DNA from: an uncultured Collinsella sp.
GTDB taxonomy: Bacteria; Actinomycetota; Coriobacteriia; Coriobacteriales; Coriobacteriaceae
Assembly: GCA_902491565.1 (NCBI GenBank)
Contig: CABUIE010000002.1
Location: 1 to 64,000, forward strand
Direction of reading: 5' to 3'
DNA length: 64,000 nt
How positions within the stretch are numbered: the stretch's first letter is position 1; every line of letters starts with the position of its first letter. Positions 37,152 through 43,694 of this stretch are shown one piece after another. Both the position numbers and the translations under genes were made by a program. Below the pieces are notes generated by a model, which saw only the letters and a list, made by a program, of their open reading frames with translations, was not told the DNA's origin and did not search any database.

Positions 37152-37884
37152 CTACCTTCCCGCCGCCTTCAGCTTCAGCAGCAGGTCGCCCAGCTCGGGG
37201 CACTTGCTAGAGAGGCGTGTCTGGGCCCGCTCGCCCATCCCCCAACGTTGGCGGACTTCCTGGGCGCGCGGACTCACGCGGTAGTCCCCGTCCATCGCCT
37301 GCTTGAGCAACTTGGCGGTTACGCGCGCATCGGCCAGCGCTGTGGGCGTGGCCCGTCGACTCGTCGAACTCGATGCCAAACCACGCCGCCGCGTCGCCCA
37401 GCGAGACGCGCCCGTGGCTGCCCACGTCCATGATCGAGGTGTAAAACGCCTGCAGGTCGGCCCAGTCCGTAGGAAATGCGGAAAGGTCGATATGCTTTGC
37501 CTGGCACTCGGTCAAAAGCTGTCGATGGTCCGCCCCGCTCCAACAGACCACCTGGGCGGAGTAGCGACCAATCCAATCGCTGAGCCTTTTGATCACCACA
37601 TAGAGCGGATCGGCCATCGCGGTGTCCACAGCCGATATCCCTGTGAGCTCGCGGACGGGATACGCAACGCCTTCGGTAAATTCCGTCTGCACAAACTGCG
37701 AGAACTCGCCCATAGCGTTGCCGTGGTAATCGAGCTTGACGGCGCCGACCTCGATAATCTCATTGCGCAGCCCACGGCGCTGGCGCTGTTTTGGCACCGG
37801 CGCAAACTCAAAGTCCAGCACAATCTGGCGCGCAAAGTTCGTCGTATCGATAGCCGAGATACACGGCGTCTTTTCAGCTGACAC
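37152..37884 (-). pseudogene. DEDDh 3'-5' exonuclease, frameshifted
   Basis: ERI-1/RNase T-type exonuclease. The N-terminal frame (37884 onward) has Exo I IVLDFEFAP with EIIEVGAVKLD and Exo II VVCWSGADHRQL, then GHAHSA. There the frame breaks: the next frame continues LADARVTAKLLKQAMDGDYRVSPRAQEVRQRWG to a stop at 37152. Restoring two bases at a GC run near 37337-37342 gives HSALADA, an exact Exo III motif HxAxxDA, and a protein of about 243 aa. Either a recent mutation or a sequencing error. Confidence 0.85.
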
Positions 37885-37997
37885 GGTTAGGGCCTTTCTC
37901 CGTTGCTTGCCGCTTGTTACATAAGCGGCTACATTGCCGTAAGGATAGGTGGCCGCGCGGACATGAAAGCTGGGCGCAATACCATGCGCTAATCACA

Positions 37998-38097
37998 CGC
38001 CATGCAGACGGCCCCAAGAGAGTCGCCCGCTCTATTCAAATGGATGAAAAGATTTAGGCCCGGTGACTTGAATCAGCGGTCATCCCGGGCCCATCAA
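37998..38097. repeat. Duplicated intergenic module, copy 1
   Basis: About 100 bp (CGCCATGCAGACGGCCCCAA... to the CCCGGGCCCATCA end) nearly identical to 39359-39459. Both copies stand just upstream of a minus-strand gene start and before a plus-strand toxin-like ORF. The 461-bp gene-free stretch 37885-38345 holds this module and the toxin-gene leader. Confidence 0.85.
38057..38091 (-). terminator. Minus-strand terminator in duplicated module, copy 1
   Basis: GGCCCGG/CCGGGCC stem (38057-38063, 38085-38091), then TAAATCTTTTC on the minus strand. No minus-strand gene ends here, so it would end an unannotated RNA coming from the toxin-gene side. Confidence 0.55.
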
Positions 38098-38345
38098 TAT
38101 GCAGTGTACCTACAGAGGGCTGGTTAATCAAACGGGCTTTCGGTGACGAAGACCTGCGCGTCTAGCCCCAATCGCCCAGCGCCGTCTTCTGCCGCCCTTA
38201 CGAAAGGCTGCTATTCGAGGGAATCACGTTGCTGTTATTATCGAACATATATTCGTATTTATGACCGCGCTTTGATAGAATGGCAGTTGTTGACGGCAGT
38301 TCCATGTGCCGGGCAGCGCCCTCCATGCGACGGGAGGTGATGCCC

Positions 38346-38471
38346 ATGACCGATCTGATTGATTTCGTGAAGCTCCTGACCGCTTTGGTCTCGCTCCTCA
38401 CGGCGCTTATCGGACTTTCCGAGGCACTTAAGCAGCGTACGAAGCAAAAGAAGAGGGGTCGACGCCGTTAA
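38346..38471 (+). CDS. Small hydrophobic peptide, type I toxin-like
   Basis: A 41-aa peptide: MTDLIDFVKLLTALVSLLTAL as the start of one membrane helix (about residues 4-28) and then a very basic tail (KQRTKQKKRGRRR). This layout is that of holin-like/Fst-TxpA type I toxins that damage the membrane. GGGAGGTGA lies 8 nt before the ATG, an unusually strong site. An antisense RNA would be expected; the minus-strand terminator at 38057-38091 may be its end. A decayed second copy lies at 39456-39572. Toxin function is inference. Confidence 0.6.
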   Translation: MTDLIDFVKLLTALVSLLTALIGLSEALKQRTKQKKRGRRR

Positions 38472-38621
38472 GGCATTGACCCCTTAATCGAAGTAACGGC
38501 GCTGCCCAGCTATCCACAACTTGGGCTGCCGTCGACCTTATTCTACCCACGGACATTGAGTTTAACAAATGGTTTTTTCGGTAGCGAAGCCTCGGTCCCT
38601 CAGCCGCTCAGCACCTGCTTC

Positions 38622-39263
38622 CTACTCCAGCCACCATTCCATATCCACGGAGCACTCGACCTCGATAGGCTCTGGCTCCAGCACCGTCTCCTCGGAGCCT
38701 CCGGACGCCCCATCGGGAGCACACGCGGCAACACAGTATGTTCGACCATAGCCCGCCGCCCGACTGTTATACGAGATATGCTTGACGCCGCCCAGCATAG
38801 ACCCCGCCGCAACGGCAAGTGCCTGCGCGTTGCCGCGAGCACGTTCAACCGCACGGGCAATCAGGGCGTCTTCCGCCGCGCGCTGATCCGCCAACTCAAA
38901 TCGAATGCTCATGTCGGGATGTGACTCGCAGGTATTGAGTGCGGTCCACACAGCAGCAAAGTCAGTCGAATCGACAGGCGCGGCAACCGTACCGTACGCA
39001 TAGTAGTTGTAGCCCACAATCGTCGCCTTCTTGCGCGTCATCTGCGCATAACAAGTGTACCGACAGCATGTTAATTCGCTATCCAAACCAAAGGGCGCCA
39101 GCGCGGCGGCTACGCGGGCGCGATCGGTGTTGTAATCCTCCAGGCACGATTCCTTGGTGGTGCGGCGACCACCAAAGCCAATGCTAAAGATCACGCGGTC
39201 GGGCATAACCTCGTCCTCTATCTCGGCGCCAACGCTCACATAACCGGTCTTATCCGTTGCCAT
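38622..39263 (-). CDS. SIMPL (DUF541) domain protein
   Basis: A 213-aa protein with the SIMPL fold: GYVSVGAEIEDEVMPDRVIFSIGFGGRRTTKESCLEDYNTDRARVAAALAPFGL near the N-terminus and the repeated second half (RAVERARGNAQALAVAAGSMLGGVKHISYNS). No signal peptide, so cytoplasmic, unlike most SIMPL proteins. The function is unknown. ATG at 39263 follows AAAGGACGG. It lies between the two copies of the duplicated toxin module. Confidence 0.75.
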   Translation of the reverse strand: MATDKTGYVSVGAEIEDEVMPDRVIFSIGFGGRRTTKESCLEDYNTDRARVAAALAPFGLDSELTCCRYTCYAQMTRKKATIVGYNYYAYGTVAAPVDSTDFAAVWTALNTCESHPDMSIRFELADQRAAEDALIARAVERARGNAQALAVAAGSMLGGVKHISYNSRAAGYGRTYCVAACAPDGASGGSEETVLEPEPIEVECSVDMEWWLE

Positions 39264-39358
39264 GACATCCGTCCTTTCCACGAATGGCTACGTTGCGGTA
39301 AGCGTAGCCACCCGTGCGGACACAAAAATGGGATGCTGTGCCACGCGCGCCAGGCACG

Positions 39359-39459
39359 CGCCATGCAGATGGCCCCAAGAGAGTCGCCCGCTCTATTCAA
39401 ATGGATGAAAAAGATTGAGGCCCGGTGACTTGAATCAGAGGTCATCCCGGGCCCATCAG
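39359..39459. repeat. Duplicated intergenic module, copy 2
   Basis: Second copy of the module at 37998-38097, here joined directly to the decayed toxin-like ORF. A further similar string CACGCGCCATGCAGAC recurs at 37125-37140. Confidence 0.85.
39419..39453 (-). terminator. Minus-strand terminator in duplicated module, copy 2
   Basis: GGCCCGG/CCGGGCC stem (39419-39425, 39447-39453), followed on the minus strand by TCAATCTTTTT. Confidence 0.55.
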
Positions 39460-39572
39460 AGCTCGTAGAGCTCTTGGTTGCTTTGGTCTCGCTCTTCACG
39501 GCGCTTATCGAACTTTCCGAGGCACTCAAGCAGCATTCGAAGCATAACAAGTCGCTGCCATTAAGGCACCGA
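39456..39572 (+). pseudogene. Decayed copy of the type I toxin-like peptide
   Basis: Reading SELVELLVALVSLFTALIEL then SEALKQHSKHNKS, it aligns with the 41-aa peptide at 38346-38471 but has lost the start codon, the ribosome-binding site and the stop codon. The similarity continues non-coding to about 39665, covering the region after the first copy as well. Confidence 0.75.
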
Positions 39573-40086
39573 CCTCTTGACCAAGCAACGGCGTTTCCCA
39601 GCTCTCCAGAACTTGGGCTGCCGTCAACTTTATTCTATCCGCGAGCATCTGGTTTACCAAATGGATTTTCGGTAAAGGAAGCACGGCACGCCCGCAAAAC
39701 CACTGCGCCCCAAGTGCCGCCATGGGGATCACCGCCACGCCGTCGTCGCGTGTGTAGGCAATGCTCCCCTTTCCAACCACGACCGCCAAAAACGCCGGCG
39801 CGGCATTCTGGGCGGCAGGATTGGAGAGCACTTTCCTCTCCAGCGCCTTGAGATTTCTCGCTCCATCGTCTGCTTTCGCATCACTCAGCTTGACCTCGAT
39901 GGCTCCCATCCGCACAGGTCCTCGGTCAGCTTGAGCCTGTTGAAGAGATCCAGGTGCGCAGCGATGGTCCTCTCGTCGGGGCCCGTCTCACCGTACGAGG
40001 CGTCCTTTATGAGCGTCTTGTACGTGACAGCCTGGCTCTCGTTCATGGCAAGAGCTCGCAAAAGGCCGTGTGCAAGCTCGGGCGAT
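39526..40086 (-). pseudogene. DUF4143-family ATPase remnant
   Basis: Two pieces in different frames: SPELAHGLLRALAMNESQ followed by AVTYKTLIKDASYGETGP and LFNRLKLTEDLCGW (about 40086-39920), then MGAIEVKLSDAKADDGARN and AFLAVVVGKGSIAYTRDDG to VIPMAALGA (39915-39720). These are the winged-helix and C-terminal parts of DUF4143 ATPases. The AAA domain is gone, there is an internal deletion at the junction, and the 3' end runs into the duplicated toxin module without its own stop. Confidence 0.8.
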
Positions 40087-40104
40087 CATGCGATATACGA
40101 AATT

Positions 40105-40177
40105 ACGCCATTCTCAATGCTGTTTTTACGCCGTTCTCAATGTAGTTTTTACGCCATTTTCATTGTAGGTTTTACGC
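40105..40177. repeat. 23-bp tandem repeats
   Basis: ACGCC at 40105, 40128 and 40151 and ACGC at 40174 mark three 23-bp units of the type ACGCCATTCTCAATGCTGTT. They lie exactly at the truncated end of the DUF4143 remnant. Confidence 0.85.
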
Positions 40178-40229
40178 TTGGCATCCTTAGCGCGACCCAT
40201 TCCGAGCAATCACATCAGAGCGCGCTTGG

Positions 40230-41621
40230 TTATCTCCGCTCGCACATCTCGGCAAACGAAATCAGCTTGGTATCTCCCCTGCTCGCCGCAGCTTCCTGAC
40301 ATCCTTGCGTAAAGCCACGCTTCGAGAAGATCACGTAGCTTTTATGCTGACGCCTAAAGAGCTCGCTTCGGTACACGAGCTTTTCCAGAACATCCTCGCC
40401 TGCCGGTTCGTTACGCCATTTGCACTCCGCAAAGAGCGCCGCGCCCTCTCCGTCGTCGACAATCAAATCGATCTCTTCCTGCGTACGCGTCCGATTGTCC
40501 GTTCCCCACCAACGGCCAACTGTTGCCGGCACCACACCAAGTTCGCCCGCGCGTGCGAGTTCGTACACGTATTGTCTGCATATAAGCTCAAAGACCGTAC
40601 CCATGTAATCCGATACGTGCGGCTCAATGCGCCTATACGCCATCTCGGCCATATCGTTTTGAATCAGCCCAATGTTCTGCGGCACAAACTTGTACCAGAA
40701 CCTAAACATCTGGTCGCTCAGCAGATACACGGCTCGCTTATTGCTCGTCTCGTTTAGGGGCAGCTCGCGCTCGACAATCCCAAGCGACGCCAGCTTATCC
40801 ACATAGCTCTTTACGTTGCTCGCAGGGATTCCCATAGAGCTCGCAATCTCTGAGATCTTCGAGCGCCCCTGGGCAATTGCTTGCACGATCGCATCATATT
40901 GCTCGGGATTGCGGCACTCTTGCAATAGCAGGTTACTCGGCTCCTCAAAGAGATAGCCCGTAGGAGTAAGAAAAAGACGTTTGATGTTGTCCTCGAGCGA
41001 TACGGTAGGATCGACTTTCTCGATATATGCAGGAATGCCGCCCGTCATGCCATAGCAAACCGCAGCGTCTTCGCGACCCATGCTCTGCCACAAACCGAGG
41101 GTCGTCGTAAAATCCAGCGGCATGATCTTAAACTGGGCCGTACGCCTACCGTATAGCGGACTCTCGTAGCCCAGCACCTGCTCTTCCATGAACGAAAGCG
41201 ACGACCCGCACAGAATAAGCATGAGCTTGGTCTCTTTGTACAAGTGATCGATCTTGTCTTGCAGCAACGAGCTGATCTCGGGATTCGATTGGGCGAGATA
41301 GGGATACTCGTCAATCACGACAATCAAACGTTCCGTGCGAGCCATGGTGGCCAACGCATCGAACGCCTCGTCAAAACTACGAAACGACACACCTGCAGCA
41401 CCAACCGAACCCGCAAGTATCGCCTGGCTAAAGCCGTGCAGGTTTGCCACTGCATTGGTACGACGAGCTTGAAAGTAAATAGCCTTCTTGCCTTGGATAA
41501 ACTCTGTGATAAGACGCGTTTTACCCACGCGACGGCGGCCGTAAATCACAGGCATTTCAAAGGAGCCCGTGCCATACAGTCGATTGAGCTCGGACATTTC
41601 CACTGTTCTTCCGATAAACAT
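40230..41621 (-). CDS. ATPase with DUF234-type C-terminal nuclease-like domain
   Basis: A 463-aa archaeal-type ATPase: Walker A YGRRRVGKTRLI (residues about 27-38), Walker B VVIDEYPYL, a winged helix (GRSKISEIASSMGIPASNVKSYVDKLASLGIV) and a C-terminal PD-(D/E)XK-like part (EEIDLIVDDGEGAALFAECKW). These proteins are widespread in mobile or defence contexts; the role is unknown. ATG at 41621 follows AAGGAAGG. A perfect 52-bp palindrome starts 18 bp upstream and may be its operator. Confidence 0.85.
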   Translation of the reverse strand: MFIGRTVEMSELNRLYGTGSFEMPVIYGRRRVGKTRLITEFIQGKKAIYFQARRTNAVANLHGFSQAILAGSVGAAGVSFRSFDEAFDALATMARTERLIVVIDEYPYLAQSNPEISSLLQDKIDHLYKETKLMLILCGSSLSFMEEQVLGYESPLYGRRTAQFKIMPLDFTTTLGLWQSMGREDAAVCYGMTGGIPAYIEKVDPTVSLEDNIKRLFLTPTGYLFEEPSNLLLQECRNPEQYDAIVQAIAQGRSKISEIASSMGIPASNVKSYVDKLASLGIVERELPLNETSNKRAVYLLSDQMFRFWYKFVPQNIGLIQNDMAEMAYRRIEPHVSDYMGTVFELICRQYVYELARAGELGVVPATVGRWWGTDNRTRTQEEIDLIVDDGEGAALFAECKWRNEPAGEDVLEKLVYRSELFRRQHKSYVIFSKRGFTQGCQEAAASRGDTKLISFAEMCERR

Positions 41622-41638
41622 AGGGCCATCCTTCCTTT

Positions 41639-41690
41639 GCGTTATAGCTAGCTATATTATACCTTCCTATAATATAGCTAGCTATAACGC
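41639..41690. repeat. Perfect 23-bp-arm palindrome upstream of the ATPase
   Basis: GCGTTATAGCTAGCTATATT... (41639-41661) and its exact complement (41668-41690) are separated by CCTTCC. The arms contain TATAAT facing both ways and the inner dyad TATAGCTAGCTATA. The gene-free region 41622-42274 holds this, repeat array A and the direct repeats at 42198-42219. Confidence 0.95.
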
Positions 41691-41747
41691 AATTCGACAA
41701 GCGGCGCACGCAAAAGGGGCGGTACACCCCCGCACGTGGACCGTTCC

Positions 41748-41978
41748 GGAAAATGTATCCCGTTCTGGAGCCAAAAACTGGGCCGTAGTTTCCGCCAAGC
41801 ATGCCATCCGGAAAGCGTGTCCCGTTCTGAGCCTGAATTCTGGGATGCGGTTTCCGCTGAAACTTCTACCGGAAAGCGAATCCCATTCTGAGCGTCGAAT
41901 CCGGGACGCAGTTTCCGGTTGAGGGCTGTTCCGGAAAGCTTGTCCCGTTCCGAGCGGCAATTCCGGGTCACGGTTTCC
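41748..41978. repeat. Array A: four 62-bp palindromic repeat units
   Basis: Each unit is a 14-mer GGAAANNNNRTCCC, 18-bp spacer, the inverted 14-mer GGGNNNNNGTTTCC and a 16-bp spacer. Units start at 41748, 41810, 41871 and 41933 (steps 62, 61, 62). The middle bases vary while GGAAA and TCCC stay fixed. Confidence 0.92.
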
Positions 41979-42197
41979 TCAGGTACAAGGCGACAGTCCG
42001 CCGCCCTTATCACATGCCTTCAAATATGCGATCCAGAAACACAAAACAGCAGATAGAATGCGCCTTTTCAAAAAAGTACACGTCCCGAAACTTACCAAGA
42101 GTTCATATCTAGCTACCGTTCAAGGTCGCCGATTACCGCCCACCGATTCGGATGTAAAAATGTCGCCGAAAACAGCCCATCTACCTGCATGGTTAGA

Positions 42198-42219
42198 TTT
42201 TGGTCAGCTTTTGGTCAGC
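42198..42219. promoter_or_regulatory. Direct repeats TTTTGGTCAGC
   Basis: Two 11-bp copies (42198-42208, 42209-42219) in immediate tandem, one helical turn apart, about 55 bp before the start of the AbiEi-like gene. Possible operator half-sites. Confidence 0.5.
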
Positions 42220-42274
42220 TGAGCGGCAAGTTCCAGCTGATACGTTTTTGCTACCCAAAAGGAGGCGGTAGCTC

Positions 42275-43275
42275 ATGACCCATTGCAATGACCAGCTCAT
42301 CGACCAACTGCTCACTCAAGCCGAACAAGAGGGGCGCTGTCTGATTCCCCCGAGCACGGCGATCCGAAAAGCGCTCCTTCGGCGCACCAGCGGCACGGTT
42401 GTCTCGCCCATGCCGGGGTTGTTTGCGCGAAAACGCGCTGGGATGAACTCAACCGAGCGCAACGCCATTGCGAAATCCTCCGCGCCCTTGCGATCATCCA
42501 TCCCGATTGGACGTTCTGCTCGTTTTCGGCAGCTTGCCTGCTGGGGCTCGAGGTCTCGTGGCGACACCTGAATGTCGTGCATGTTTGCAGCTCGACAAAG
42601 CCGTCGGCTCGTCCGGGCGCACATATTCAGCGGCACCAGATTGAGCCGGCCGGAGCAATACGCAGAGCCGGCATATCGGTAACGCCGCCCATCCAAACGG
42701 TCACAGATTGCCTGCTGCAAACTGGTTTTGCCGATGGCATGCCCATTGCCGATTCGGCGATTCTAAAGCTCGGCCTTGCGCGGGAACAGCTGATGGAGGC
42801 CGTTGAGCAACGAGCGACTGCCCGCAATGGTCGCGCGATCCGCACCGCCCTCACAACGCTTCGATATGCCGACGCCCGCGCCGAGAGCGGCGGGGAATCG
42901 GTCGCCCGAGCCGTCATGATCGAGACGGGCTTTGCGCCCGACAGGCTTCAATACGAGCTGACGGACCCCTTCGATTCGGCCAAACCCATACGAACGGACT
43001 TTGCCTGGGAGCGCCAGGCGCGGGAACTCACGCTGGGCGAGCTCGACGGGCTCATCAAATATACCGACCAGACCATGCTGGCCGGACGCACCACCGCCGA
43101 GGCACTCGTTGCCGAACGACAGCGCGAGGCGCACCTATCGCTCTACGGTCACCCCCCCCTGCTGCGCTTTACCATGAACGAGGTCCGCTCGGCAGGAATG
43201 CTCGCCAAAAAGCTGCAGGCGGCAGGCATCCGGCAGACCGCGCTACCGACATGGCTCAACGATATTGAGCTGTAG
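42275..43275 (+). pseudogene. AbiEi-antitoxin-like / DUF559 (Vsr-like) protein, frameshifted
   Basis: Frame 1 from the ATG at 42275 (site AAGGAGG) reads MTHCNDQLIDQLLTQAEQEG to GLFARKR; the frame then slips by one base near 42434-42442 and continues WDELNRAQRHCEILRALAII, VSWRHLNVVHVCSSTK and on to DIEL at 43275 (about 333 aa together). The N-terminal part resembles AbiEi-type winged-helix antitoxins; the C-terminal part (ESGGESVARAVMIETG, TDFAWE, GELDGLIKY, AERQREAHL) is a Vsr/DUF559-type nuclease fold. The gene is bracketed by palindrome arrays A and B. Confidence 0.8.
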
Positions 43276-43311
43276 GAGCTGCTGAGCTTATGCCCGCCTG
43301 CCCACCAAACT

Positions 43312-43573
43312 GGGACACACTTTCCGGTTGGCAGCACCCGCGAAAACCATGTCCCAAATTGAGCGCTCAAAACGGGATGTACTTTCCAGATGGCATGCCT
43401 AGCGGAAACCGTGTCCCGGAATCAAGGCCTAGAATGGGACAGACTTTCCGGTTGAAGCGCCCAGCGGAAACTGCATCCCGGAATAGACGCTCAAACTGGG
43501 ACGCAGTTTCCGGTTTCCTGCTGTTCCGGAAAGTACGTCCCATTCTGGAGCCGAAATCCGGGATGCAGTTTCC
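43312..43573. repeat. Array B: half unit plus four 62-bp palindromic repeat units
   Basis: Same family as array A. It opens with an inverted half (GGGACACACTTTCC, 43312), then units with forward 14-mers at 43342, 43404, 43466 and 43528 (exactly 62 bp apart). The gene-free stretch 43276-43694 contains this array and the terminator after it. Confidence 0.92.
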
Positions 43574-43591
43574 GTATGCGGAGGCGCTCCA

Positions 43592-43626
43592 AACAAAAGG
43601 CCCCGACTCGCGATGGAGCCGGGGCC
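43592..43626 (-). terminator. Terminator of the xanthine dehydrogenase operon
   Basis: GGCCCCG/CGGGGCC stem (43599-43605, 43620-43626), then CCTTTTGTTT on the minus strand, about 70 bp after the stop codon. Confidence 0.85.
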
Positions 43627-43694
43627 AAAGGCGCAGCGTATGTAGTTGATGCTGAGCGCGAACTGCCCGTCAGCAATGCCGTCCGCGCTCTACC

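Noticed and set aside
41748..43573. Arrays A and B as CRISPR arrays
   Set aside because: The repeated 14-mers alternate in orientation, spacers are 16-18 bp and related to one another, and no cas genes are present.
43290..43649. A 119-codon plus-strand frame running through array B
   Set aside because: It follows from the 62-bp repeats lacking stops in that frame; no start site context and strand-symmetric frames exist in array A.
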